A DNA stretch of 64,000 bases, taken from positions 1 through 64,000 of the forward strand of contig JAUIJL010000006.1 in assembly GCA_030431255.1 (NCBI GenBank). The letters run 5' to 3'. Below the pieces are notes generated by a model. The model saw nothing but the letters and a program-made list of their open reading frames with translations, had not been told where the DNA came from and made no database searches. Shown here in pieces: positions 45,528-54,128 of this stretch (positions are counted from its first letter, which is position 1; each line of letters opens with the position of its first letter). The translations under genes and the position numbers were made by a program. Origin of the DNA: Thermoanaerobaculia bacterium (GTDB lineage Bacteria > Acidobacteriota > Thermoanaerobaculia > Multivoradales > J023).

Positions 45528-46946
45528 ATGAGAACCACGAATCCCTACCTTCCCAGCCCGACCGTCTCCCAGGGCCTTGATACCGAATCGGCCACGCAAA
45601 GTCGCATCCTTCCATCTCGCTGGGTTCTTCTCGGGCTGTGCTTGCTGATCGCCTGGCTGGGGACCTCCGGGGCGAGCCTCGCCCAAGAGCAAAAGGAACC
45701 GGAGCCTGCGGAGCCGGCCGACAGAGCTTCTAGATCCGAGCCCACCTCGGTGATGCCGCCGGAGGGCAAGGGCGACGGAGACACCTGGGGTTACACCCGG
45801 GACGGCGAGACCGAGGACGCCTCGGACACGGCGGGCCAGGAGCGCGAAACCACCGGCAACGAGGCGCGGGCCGAGGTAGTCAAAGCACGGCTGATCCAGC
45901 CTTCCGGACATCGCTACGTGAAGGAGGTCGCCCGGGTCCACAAGGGTGTCGGACGTCCGGAGTGGTCTCGCCAAGGGGATTGGGTGGCATTCGACAAGGA
46001 CACCGAGCGTGGTTTTCGTGGATTGCACGTGGGAACCCTCACCGGCGGTCTGGACCAATGCTTGACCTGCGACTCTTGGGATTTGCGCCACAGCCATGTT
46101 CTGGCGCCCACCTGGCATCCATCGGGCAAGGTGCTGGTGGCGATGGTCCAAGGACCGGCCAAACGGCTCGATCTCGACACTTGGAAATTGGCGGGGCCGG
46201 ATCGTGCATTGCACTCGGAGCTTTGGGCCTTCACCCGCGACGGCCGCGACGCCTGGCAAATGACTCAAGTAGTGGGCCAGGGCGGAGCGGTCCTCGATCC
46301 GCATTTTTCCCACGAGGGGAATCGGCTGGCTTGGGCCCAGCGGGTGGACACCACCACCGGCGGACGGTGGGGCTCTTGGCAGGTGCGTGTCGCCGAATTC
46401 AAAATCAAACGAGGTTTGCCCCGTTTGGGCAAGGTCCAAACCTTGGACGCCTTGCCTTGGCCCGGTTTCCTTTCCGTGCACGGCTTCACGGACGACGACA
46501 AAGGGCTCTGGCTGACCGTTACCCCGGCTCCGGGCCGCAACAGAGAAGAAGGTCGGCGGGGCTTCTCGATCGGTCGCTTCGATCTTGAAACCCGCACTTT
46601 CGAGCCGTTGGCGACCACGGGCAGCTGGGATTCTTCTCCCTCCGGCATTCCCCGCAGCCAACGCCGGGTCTGGGTTTCGGACCGAGGCATCGAGCGGCCT
46701 CGCAGCCCCCAGCTGCCTTGGCGAGGCGACCTTTGGCTAGCGTCGGAAAGTGGACGGCGTCAGGAGAGGCTGACCTACTTCAACGACCCGAAGAGCGACC
46801 ACTATTTGGGCGAAGCCTGGATCGCCGACACCAGCTGGAGCCCCGACGGCACGGAAATTCTGCTGCATGTGCTGTCCCCGGACGCTTCGGGCACGATCGG
46901 CGAATTCCTCTATCGGGTAGCTCTCGACCCGGCGATCGCGCGATAA
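45528..46946 (+). CDS. Secreted TolB/PD40-like beta-propeller protein
   Basis: 472 residues. A signal segment (WVLLGLCLLIAWLGTSGASLA) is followed by a long Glu/Pro-rich disordered linker (about 60-115) and a propeller domain. The blades carry the motifs WSRQGDWVAFD, PTWHPSGKVLVAMV, PHFSHEGNRLAWAQ and TSWSPDGTEILLHV, typical of PD40/TolB repeats. Two Cys in DQCLTCDSW may form a disulfide. It probably binds a periplasmic or surface partner; no enzymatic residues are visible. An antisense frame of similar length over the same region is a composition shadow. Confidence 0.78.
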   Translation: MRTTNPYLPSPTVSQGLDTESATQSRILPSRWVLLGLCLLIAWLGTSGASLAQEQKEPEPAEPADRASRSEPTSVMPPEGKGDGDTWGYTRDGETEDASDTAGQERETTGNEARAEVVKARLIQPSGHRYVKEVARVHKGVGRPEWSRQGDWVAFDKDTERGFRGLHVGTLTGGLDQCLTCDSWDLRHSHVLAPTWHPSGKVLVAMVQGPAKRLDLDTWKLAGPDRALHSELWAFTRDGRDAWQMTQVVGQGGAVLDPHFSHEGNRLAWAQRVDTTTGGRWGSWQVRVAEFKIKRGLPRLGKVQTLDALPWPGFLSVHGFTDDDKGLWLTVTPAPGRNREEGRRGFSIGRFDLETRTFEPLATTGSWDSSPSGIPRSQRRVWVSDRGIERPRSPQLPWRGDLWLASESGRRQERLTYFNDPKSDHYLGEAWIADTSWSPDGTEILLHVLSPDASGTIGEFLYRVALDPAIAR

Positions 46947-47004
46947 GCTCCCGGAGCTTCCCGATGCGCGGGAAGATCGCACGAATAGGTGATTCGGTGG
47001 TTCC

Positions 47005-48186
47005 ATGAATAGGTTCGACGTCATCGTGATCGGCGGCGGCATCATCGGCGCGTCCACGGCCTGCGCTTTGGCCCGGGGCAATGCGGATCTTTCCCGACCC
47101 GCCCTAAGAGTGGCGCTGGTGGAAGCTTTAGCGCCCGGTCACAAGCGGGGCAGCTCTCACGGAGACGGCCGAATCATGCGCTTCACCTATCCGGAACGGG
47201 AATATTTGGAGCTGGTTCGCAGCTCAATTCCCGCTTGGCGACAGATTGAGCACCAGGGTGACGTGCGATTGATCGAGCGCACCGGCAATTGGGAATGTGG
47301 ACGGCCCGGCAGCGCGATCATGGCCCAGCTCGATGCGACCTTGTCCGCGGCCGGCGTGCCGTTCGAGCGTCTCACCGCCGCCGAGAGTCGGCGACGCTTT
47401 CCTCAAATCCAGGTGGAGGAAGACACCGAGGTGCTCTACGAGCCCAGCGGCACGATCCTACGGGCCGACTTGGCCCTGCGCACCCTCTGGCGGCTCGGCC
47501 GAGAGAGCGGGGTCGAGCATTTCACCCACCGACGGGTCGAGCGTCTGGAGGTGACGGACGAGTCCGTCCGCGTCCAGGGGGATGGGCTCAACTTGGTAGC
47601 CGGATCCCTGGTCGTCACCGCCGGGTCTTGGTCACGGGGCCTCCTGATGGACCTGGGGCTCGACCTTCCCCTCACAGCTCACCGGGAGGCATTGGCCTAC
47701 TTCCCACCGCGTGCCGACTCGGGTCACAGTCATCGCTTCGACCACATGCCGGTGCTGATCGATTACGACGATCAGGACATTTTCTTTGCCTTGCCGCAGA
47801 TCGACATTCCCGGCGTCAAGGTGGGGCGCCACCGATCCGGCCCCCTGACCGATCCCGATCTCGACCCACCTGCCGACCCCCTCTTGATCCAACGGCTGGT
47901 GGAATACGTCACACGCCGATTCCCGTCCCTGCACCCACGACCGAGCCAAACCCTCACCTGCCTCTACACCAACACCCCGGATTTCCACTTCGTGCTCGAC
48001 CGTCACCCCGAGCTACCCCAGGTGACGATCGGCACCGGGTTTTCGGGTCATGGGTTCAAATTTGGTCCGGTTTTGGGTGAGGCCCTAGCCCAATTGGCCA
48101 CCCATCGATCATGCCCCATGGATCTCTCGGCGTTCGGCATCCGTCGGTTTTCGGGACCCGCCTTGCGACCCAGGCTGGGTGCCTGA
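47005..48186 (+). CDS. FAD-dependent oxidase, monomeric sarcosine / N-methyltryptophan oxidase family
   Basis: 393 residues. Rossmann motif DVIVIGGGIIGASTACALA at the N-terminus and the family blocks HGDGRIMRFTYPE and YEPSGTILRAD. C319 in TCLYTNTPDFHFVLDRHP is the position of the covalent FAD-linking cysteine in monomeric sarcosine oxidase. The C-terminal TGFSGHGFKFGPVLGE completes the flavin site. It should oxidise an N-methyl or cyclic secondary amine with release of hydrogen peroxide. The precise amine (sarcosine, pipecolate, N-methyltryptophan) is not decidable. Cytosolic. Confidence 0.9.
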   Translation: MNRFDVIVIGGGIIGASTACALARGNADLSRPALRVALVEALAPGHKRGSSHGDGRIMRFTYPEREYLELVRSSIPAWRQIEHQGDVRLIERTGNWECGRPGSAIMAQLDATLSAAGVPFERLTAAESRRRFPQIQVEEDTEVLYEPSGTILRADLALRTLWRLGRESGVEHFTHRRVERLEVTDESVRVQGDGLNLVAGSLVVTAGSWSRGLLMDLGLDLPLTAHREALAYFPPRADSGHSHRFDHMPVLIDYDDQDIFFALPQIDIPGVKVGRHRSGPLTDPDLDPPADPLLIQRLVEYVTRRFPSLHPRPSQTLTCLYTNTPDFHFVLDRHPELPQVTIGTGFSGHGFKFGPVLGEALAQLATHRSCPMDLSAFGIRRFSGPALRPRLGA

Positions 48187-48336
48187 GAGCCTGAGGCGAC
48201 GTCCGGCCACCCGAGAGGTCGACCCCGTCCTGTCGAGGTGACGAATACCGCGCGAGACCACGGTCCCACGTAAGGAATGCCGGTGCGATTGGATGGGATA
48301 TCCTTGCGCTCCGAAGCAACTTTGGAGGATTAAGCG

Positions 48337-48873
48337 ATGACGAGCACCGCGACGACCTTGGATACTCCCACTCTCGATATCGATCAGGCGCGATTGGCAA
48401 AAATTCAGAAGAAGCTCACCAACCCGCTTCTGATGCCGCTCTTCCTATTCGCCAAGCTGCCCCTGGGGTTCATGGCCGGTTTGAGGGTCAAAACCATCGA
48501 CACCTCCCGCTGCCAGACCACTGTGCCCTACGGCTGGCGGACTCAGAACCCGTTTCGCTCCACCTACTTTGCGGCCCAAAGCATGGCCGCCGAGCTGTCC
48601 ACCGGCGCTCTCGCCATGGTCGCGGTGGAGCTGGCTCCCGCATCGGTGGCGATGCTGATCACCGATTTGGACGCCCAATTCGGCAAGAAAGCCACGGACA
48701 TCTCCACCTTCACCTGCGAGGCCGGCGACGAGATCTTTGCGGCAGTGGCCGAGACCTGCCAAACCGGTGAGCCGGCTACCGTCAAAGTGCTCACCGTGGG
48801 CCATATGCCCGACGGCACCGAGGTCTCTCGATTCCACTTCACGTGGTCCTTCAAAAAGCGCTCACGCCAGTAG
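48337..48873 (+). CDS. DUF4442 hotdog-fold protein
   Basis: 178 residues from ATG 48337 (GGAGGATTAAGCG upstream). The segment VPYGWRTQNPFRSTYFAAQSMAAELSTG and the C-terminal DGTEVSRFHFTWSFKKR match DUF4442, a hotdog-fold family related to acyl-CoA thioesterases (PaaI/YiiD C-terminal type). The role is probably in acyl-thioester metabolism, by family analogy only. It converges on the SprT-like gene with 6 bases between the stops. Confidence 0.8.
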   Translation: MTSTATTLDTPTLDIDQARLAKIQKKLTNPLLMPLFLFAKLPLGFMAGLRVKTIDTSRCQTTVPYGWRTQNPFRSTYFAAQSMAAELSTGALAMVAVELAPASVAMLITDLDAQFGKKATDISTFTCEAGDEIFAAVAETCQTGEPATVKVLTVGHMPDGTEVSRFHFTWSFKKRSRQ

Positions 48874-48879
48874 TTAGAG

Positions 48880-49770
48880 CTACCGCAGCCGCGCCAAACG
48901 CTCGACGTTGGCGTCCAACCAGGCTTCGGCCTGCTCAAAATGCTCGTATTGACGCTCCATTCGACGGAATTCCGGCGGATGGACGCTCCTCCGTCGAGCC
49001 CCTCGCTTCGGGGGGATCACGGCGTGCAGCATCTCGTGATAAACGATCGACTCCACCACGATTTCAGGCACCTCCGGACGATCGAGCACCGGATGAATCC
49101 GCACCAGGCTCAGCCGTTCGTCATAACTGCCGAGCCGGATGGAGAATGACCCCTTTCGGCGCCTCCTGCCCCTTGCCGAGGCCCGTCCCTTGGCGCCCTT
49201 CCCCCAGGTGATGTCCACCTGGAGCTCGCCGCCGAAATAGCGCCGATTCACCCGCTCCTTGAGCACCGAGAGGTCGAAGACCTCGCCTTCCGGCTTGAGA
49301 AGTGGTGGGCGCCGAGTATCTTCTTGGCCGTGCAGACGGAAATGCTCCCGGATGACCGCCAAGCCCCGTTGGCGCGACGCCGCGGTCCGCGCCTCCAAAA
49401 AATCCACCAACGCCTGCACCACCCGGTCGTCCGCCTGGGCAAAACAACGGTGGACGCGAATGTCGAGCCCGGCAGACCGGCCGTCGCCCGGGCGCCGGGG
49501 TTTGGCGGAGACAATGCGCGTCCGATTGCGGGTCAGGGTCAGTGAGCACACCGAGGTGGACAAACCCTCGGAAAGCCTACGGATCAAAGGGGCGGCCTCT
49601 GTCTCCCGCTCCGTCGAGCTCGACCGTGGAGCCGAGCTCCCACGAGCCGACGTGGAGCGGACGGCACGTGGGGCCGGGGCCAATGCCGTGGCCACCGGAC
49701 CTCTTTCTTGCTCTTGCTCGGGTCCGAATAGAAGCAGCTGACCTTTGTTCGTGTTGCGATGACGGGACAA
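48880..49770 (-). CDS. SprT-like zinc metalloprotein
   Basis: 296 residues. The N-terminal third is disordered and rich in Ser, Arg and Ala. The C-terminal domain carries the zinc-protease motif in VYHEMLHAVIPP with a third ligand expected in SVHPPEFRRMERQY, and an upstream VNRRYFGGELQVDITWG typical of SprT-like folds. Proteins of this type include the DNA-protein crosslink protease SPRTN; most bacterial members are uncharacterised. Basic composition would suit nucleic-acid contact. Cytosolic. It lies downstream of PhoX in the same direction with a 29-base gap. Confidence 0.8.
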   Translation of the reverse strand: MSRHRNTNKGQLLLFGPEQEQERGPVATALAPAPRAVRSTSARGSSAPRSSSTERETEAAPLIRRLSEGLSTSVCSLTLTRNRTRIVSAKPRRPGDGRSAGLDIRVHRCFAQADDRVVQALVDFLEARTAASRQRGLAVIREHFRLHGQEDTRRPPLLKPEGEVFDLSVLKERVNRRYFGGELQVDITWGKGAKGRASARGRRRRKGSFSIRLGSYDERLSLVRIHPVLDRPEVPEIVVESIVYHEMLHAVIPPKRGARRRSVHPPEFRRMERQYEHFEQAEAWLDANVERLARLR

Positions 49771-49799
49771 ACGACTCTCCAGGGAACCCTACCGACGCA

Positions 49800-52226
49800 T
49801 CACCCGCGGGTGATGCACACCACGCAGGGGCGGGGAGCCTTGCCCTCCTCGCCGTGGGGAAAATTCGAGCCGATCGGAACTGATCTTTGCTGCTCGAAGG
49901 GTTTGTTCTGCCGATCGTGCACGATATGAGCCTGCTGCTCTGCGGCGCCGTTCTTTCGTGCCCCATCCAGCTCACCCGGATGCTGAATCGACAGAATCAA
50001 GGTTTCGCCGTCCTCGGTAAAGGTCGGGCCACAGAATTCCGCCTCCATCGGTGCGATCGCAAAGAGCTGCGGCGTACCGGCCCGCTCCCCGGAGGTGGGG
50101 AACATGAACATGGCATTATTGCCGAAAACTCCCGGAAAGTTCTTTCCACCGGGGTGGGTCCCGTCGATCTGCTCCCGTGACGTAGGGAAGTTCAACGCTG
50201 AAGTGGAGATGTCCGTCACCATCCACAGATTGTCGGATGGATCGAAGACCATGTTGTCGGCGCAGGCGAACCCACCCCCCTGCTCGGCGATCTCACCCGA
50301 GCTGACGAATTTCCCCCAGCTGAACTCGGTGGCACCGGGGTCCGAATCCGCGGACTCGTCACCGCCTTCCATGATCCGGTAGATCGCACCGTATTGACGC
50401 GACGTCTCCATCGCCGAGTCCGGAAAGATGCGTCGATCCGGCGAGCCGTCGCTGGAATCCGTGGCGTCGGTAAAAGCGATGTAGACACTGCGATCTCCGG
50501 GGTGCACCTCTAGGTCTTCCGGCCGCGCCGACGGCGTCCCGCCGACCGCGTTGCCCATCAAGAATGCATCCATGGTCAAGATGCCCTTCTTCTTCTGCTC
50601 GATCACCGACTGTTCCTCGCCCTCCGTCTGCGGGTCGACCCGGACGAGATCCCCGAGGGTGCATCTATCAAAGGGTTTCTCGGCAAAATCAGCGATGATA
50701 TCCATCCAATCCTCGACCTCGATCTCCGGCTGATCCCGGTCGGTATTGCCGACTTTGACCGCACCGCCCACGAAACGGGACGGCACTTGGATGTGCTGGG
50801 AAAAGCAGAGCTCGGGCTCTGGCCGACGCAAGGGAGTGCCCACTTCCAAGGGCACCCACTCACCGCTGAAGTCTTCGTGGAAACGGGCCACGTAAAGGGT
50901 GCCCTCTTCCAGCAGCTTGCTGTTCGCCGGATCCTTAGGATCCTTGACGACGCCCTTCGAGACGAATTTCCAGATATGACCGCCCCGACGATCGTCACCC
51001 ATGTAGGCGGCCAGGGGTTTGCCCGCGTCCGCCCTCAGGGCCACATTCTCATGTCGAAAGCGACCCAGGGCCGTATGCTTCGCCATATGGCCGGTCTCCG
51101 GCTCGACCTCGCAGACCCAGCCGAATTGACGACCGTCCAGGGGCTCCTCGAGCAGATGACCGTTGCCGTTGATCGAATACGGTCGGCCGTCGTCGAATTC
51201 GTAGAAATCACCGACCTTGAGCGCCCTGCACCCGTAGGATTTGCGCCAGCCGTCCAACTCTCGGCCGGCCGGAGAAATATCGTCGCTCGTATCGTTGTGA
51301 AAATTCTCTTCGCAGGTCAGAAACGTGCCCCACGGGGTGGTACCGCCCGAGCAATTGGACATCGTGCCCTGGGGAGGAGTCTCGAACAGCCAGGCCGAGG
51401 GTCCGGTAAAACGGGAGTGTTGCTCGGCGGGACCGGGAATATTCTGCCGATCGAAGGCGGTGATCCGCCGGTGATCGTCGGCGTCCGCCACGACCTCGAA
51501 TCGCCCGTCGGCCAGGCGTCGTACCCGCAGCACGGAGACCCCCATCTCACGAAGGATCTTTTTCGCCACGGATTTCATCTTTTCCAAGGTGGCCGGCGGC
51601 ACCGCGGCCACCGCCTCCGCGTCAGCGGCGTCGAAGCTGGTGCCTTCGGGAAAGGTGTAGCCGTCGAAAGTAAAGATGCCGTATTTGGACAGCATGGGAA
51701 CCCGGGTATCCGCCACCAAGCTGACTTCCGGGGGCTGCTCGCCGAACATCTCCCCATACGCTTCCAGCCACGGACGAATGGAGACGTACTCATGATTGAC
51801 GAACAACCAATATTGATCTTGGGTGCCCTCGATCCTCAACAAACCAGTGTAGTCGTTGCCGTATCCGAATCGGATCTGATGCGTGTCCGAGCCGAAGATC
51901 TGCCCCCACTCGGCCACGATATCGAATCGATAACCTTCCGGCAGCACCAGCTCGTCTCGCACCTCATAGTCGGCAAAGAGCTCGGCATCCGGCTTGCTCC
52001 CCATGCTGCCGGGCAAGGGCACCGGATAAGCGGGCTGACGCCAATTGCCGGTGCCGTCGGCTAGGACCCAGCTGCCGACCTTGGACGAGCCGGGGGCGCA
52101 GCCCAGCTGAAGCAATGAGCTACCGGCCGTGGTCCCGAAAATCGCCCCTGCCCCAGCACCGATATATTTCAGGAATTTTCTGCGGTCCACTGAAGATCTT
52201 TTTGGAAGCTGATCGTCGGCAGTCAT
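49800..52226 (-). CDS. PhoX-type alkaline phosphatase (DUF839)
   Basis: 808 residues. A twin-arginine signal (DRRKFLKYIGAGAGAIFG) followed by LLQLGC marks a Tat-exported, possibly lipidated protein. The DUF839/PhoX blocks are clear: NHEYVSIRP, MSNCSGGTTPWGTFLTCEEN, FGWVCEVEPETG, KHTALGRFRHENVAL, GGHIWKFVS and the late NLWMVTDIS. PhoX enzymes are calcium/iron phosphomonoesterases in the periplasm used under phosphate limitation. ATG 52226 follows GAGG at 5 bases. The neighbours (EEP phosphodiesterase, phytase-like esterase) fit phosphate scavenging. No clear Pho box was found by eye. Confidence 0.92.
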   Translation of the reverse strand: MTADDQLPKRSSVDRRKFLKYIGAGAGAIFGTTAGSSLLQLGCAPGSSKVGSWVLADGTGNWRQPAYPVPLPGSMGSKPDAELFADYEVRDELVLPEGYRFDIVAEWGQIFGSDTHQIRFGYGNDYTGLLRIEGTQDQYWLFVNHEYVSIRPWLEAYGEMFGEQPPEVSLVADTRVPMLSKYGIFTFDGYTFPEGTSFDAADAEAVAAVPPATLEKMKSVAKKILREMGVSVLRVRRLADGRFEVVADADDHRRITAFDRQNIPGPAEQHSRFTGPSAWLFETPPQGTMSNCSGGTTPWGTFLTCEENFHNDTSDDISPAGRELDGWRKSYGCRALKVGDFYEFDDGRPYSINGNGHLLEEPLDGRQFGWVCEVEPETGHMAKHTALGRFRHENVALRADAGKPLAAYMGDDRRGGHIWKFVSKGVVKDPKDPANSKLLEEGTLYVARFHEDFSGEWVPLEVGTPLRRPEPELCFSQHIQVPSRFVGGAVKVGNTDRDQPEIEVEDWMDIIADFAEKPFDRCTLGDLVRVDPQTEGEEQSVIEQKKKGILTMDAFLMGNAVGGTPSARPEDLEVHPGDRSVYIAFTDATDSSDGSPDRRIFPDSAMETSRQYGAIYRIMEGGDESADSDPGATEFSWGKFVSSGEIAEQGGGFACADNMVFDPSDNLWMVTDISTSALNFPTSREQIDGTHPGGKNFPGVFGNNAMFMFPTSGERAGTPQLFAIAPMEAEFCGPTFTEDGETLILSIQHPGELDGARKNGAAEQQAHIVHDRQNKPFEQQRSVPIGSNFPHGEEGKAPRPCVVCITRG

Positions 52227-52331
52227 GTTGACCTCGTAGGGAGAAGAGAATAGGCGATGACATGAAGAGTGATGTCTACCCTTCCGACGGAAAGAGCCGC
52301 GGAAGAAACGATAAAGATGCGTCGGCAGGCC

Positions 52332-52384
52332 GGCTTCGCGAGACTGGCTACGCGAGACCGGCTACGGAAAACCGGCTCAGCGAG
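52332..52384. repeat. Imperfect 14-bp tandem repeats overlapping the cytochrome gene end
   Basis: Units ggcttcgcgagact, ggctacgcgagacc and ggctacggaaaacc followed by a partial copy. They begin in the intergenic space and cross the cytochrome stop codon at 52377. Confidence 0.7.
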
Positions 52385-52898
52385 TGCCGAATTGTTGCCC
52401 GGGTGGAACCTCGCCCGTGACCGGCACCACCACCACGTACTCCCGGCGGGTTGCCGCGTGGCAGCTGTTACACGCCAAGGTCATGCCCCGATAGGTTTCG
52501 CCGGCGGCGGTCCAATCTCCATTCTCCACACTGCTGCGAAGGGCTTGAAGACTACCGCTCATGGTGGCTTTGGCCATGCTCCCGATGGGTATGCCTTCCC
52601 ATCGATCGACCCCGACCAGCTCGGTCATGACCTGACCGACCTTATCGAGGTAAAACGTGGCTAGGGGGCCGTTTTCCGCTTGGGCCGCCCAACCGATTTT
52701 GTGGGTATAAGTCGCCAGATGTCCCATCAGAAACGTTACCTGAAGCTCCGAGTCGGCCGCCGCGCCGCCGTCGGCCGCTTGGCTAGGCTCGGCCCCGGAC
52801 TGGGAACCGGAGCAACCGAGCATCAAAGCAGACGCAAGCAGACCTAGGCAGATAAGACTTCCCCAACGGAAGCCGAGATGTTGAAGAGCAGGCCTCAT
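52377..52898 (-). CDS. Cytochrome-c'-like lipoprotein
   Basis: 173 residues from ATG 52898, which overlaps the upstream EEP gene stop as ATGA. Lipobox LLASALMLGC, a short Ala/Gly linker, then a four-helix-bundle-like region (FLMGHLATYTHKIGWAA, FYLDKVGQVMTELVG, AATMSGSLQALRSS) and a C-terminal haem site TLACNSCHAATRREY. CXXCH close to the C-terminus after amphipathic helices is the layout of cytochrome c' and c556. An outer- or inner-membrane-tethered periplasmic haem protein. Why it is coupled to a phosphodiesterase gene is unclear. Confidence 0.82.
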   Translation of the reverse strand: MRPALQHLGFRWGSLICLGLLASALMLGCSGSQSGAEPSQAADGGAAADSELQVTFLMGHLATYTHKIGWAAQAENGPLATFYLDKVGQVMTELVGVDRWEGIPIGSMAKATMSGSLQALRSSVENGDWTAAGETYRGMTLACNSCHAATRREYVVVVPVTGEVPPGQQFGTR

Positions 52899-54112
52899 GG
52901 CAATCCTTTCAATGATAAATCCAGCCAAACCAAAAGATGATCACTCGCCCGGCCGTCACCCTCGACGAGCCTTCGATCCGGGCTGTCGGCGCTCGGCGCG
53001 TAAACCCCCGAGTCGGCTATGTTCAAATCACGGCTCGGCAGAAGGTAATCGAGGCGGCCATAGGCGCTCGTTCGCTGCCGAGTTTCCCCAGGATACGGGG
53101 ACTCGCGGCGGTTGGGCAACGCTCCTTCGGAAGATGGTCGCGTATCGCTAACCCGTGGGTGTTGAAGCAACAGCTCGATCGATGGCGGCCCGAGGGGGCC
53201 GTCGCGATGGGGATCGGCATTTAGATCCCCTGCGATGACAAAGGATCGATCGGCACCCAAGCCGCCACGGCGACCTCGATCATCCACCAAATAGGTGGTC
53301 GGGTCGTCCGCGTCCACGGAAATATAGTCCGCCCACAAGCGAATCTCGTCGTGATTTCGGCGGCCGTTTCGATCTTCGATGCTGTCGAATACCGGCGGGG
53401 TAGGGTGGCTCACCAAGACGTGTATCACCCGATCTCGAATTTCGATCGGCACATCCCAATGGCTCTTGCTCGACAGCCGAAGCACCGCCGCCTCGTCCGC
53501 GGAATACCAGGCGGGACGTCCGTCTCGACCGTCGGGCATCAGATGACCGGGCATGGTAATCCAACGCAACCCACGGAAGGTGCGCAGCGATTCTTCTTGA
53601 ACCGGGAAACGGGAGAGCACAGCCATGCCGTATTGGCCGGGATAGCGTCCAAAACCCCAGGCGTCCTCGGGGCTGTCCGTTCGGCCGTCGTTGTCGAGGT
53701 CCAATCCGGACGGCAAGCCGGTATTGACGGGTAGGTAGACGAGGTGCGGAAACGGCAACGGCGCTTCATCCGCGCGCTCCAACATCGGATCCAGGTATCT
53801 CTCCAAGAAGAGACGCGGCAGATTTCGACCCGGGTGATAATCGATTTCCTTGAGCACCAAGACGTCGGGACGCAATCGGGCAATGACCTCAGCCGCGCTG
53901 ATCAGCTGGGGCAAGACACCTCGGCCTTGGTCGTCGACCTGGTCGACTTTCTCCGCGCTGAGCTCCCAGATATTAAAAACCGCAAGCCGCGCACGGTCCT
54001 CGGGAGTCTCTGCCCAGGCGCTGACCGGATCGAAGAAGAAGATCCAGGAGAGCACCAAAATCCCAAAAACCGTTCGATGACCGGCTCGATGACAGACGGA
54101 TGAGCATCGCAA
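52895..54112 (-). CDS. Exported endonuclease/exonuclease/phosphatase-family protein
   Basis: 405 residues. Signal peptide FGILVLSWIFFFDPVSAWA, then the EEP fold: Asn in LAVFNIWEL, Glu in LVLKEIDYH, the His in LVSHPTPP, the Asp/Asn pair in VIAGDLNADPH and the terminal SDHLLVWLDL. All metal and catalytic positions are present. A calcium-like DLDNDGRTDSPEDAW loop is inserted. Probably a periplasmic phosphodiesterase acting on nucleic acid or phospholipid head groups. It is translationally coupled to the cytochrome gene and lies upstream of PhoX in the same direction. Confidence 0.88.
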   Translation of the reverse strand: MRCSSVCHRAGHRTVFGILVLSWIFFFDPVSAWAETPEDRARLAVFNIWELSAEKVDQVDDQGRGVLPQLISAAEVIARLRPDVLVLKEIDYHPGRNLPRLFLERYLDPMLERADEAPLPFPHLVYLPVNTGLPSGLDLDNDGRTDSPEDAWGFGRYPGQYGMAVLSRFPVQEESLRTFRGLRWITMPGHLMPDGRDGRPAWYSADEAAVLRLSSKSHWDVPIEIRDRVIHVLVSHPTPPVFDSIEDRNGRRNHDEIRLWADYISVDADDPTTYLVDDRGRRGGLGADRSFVIAGDLNADPHRDGPLGPPSIELLLQHPRVSDTRPSSEGALPNRRESPYPGETRQRTSAYGRLDYLLPSRDLNIADSGVYAPSADSPDRRLVEGDGRASDHLLVWLDLSLKGLP

Positions 54113-54128
54113 ATTCTCGACCTCGCTG

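Noticed and set aside
45516-46661. 381-codon minus-strand open frame
   Set aside because: Antisense to the propeller gene that has a signal peptide and repeated blade motifs; no family features of its own.
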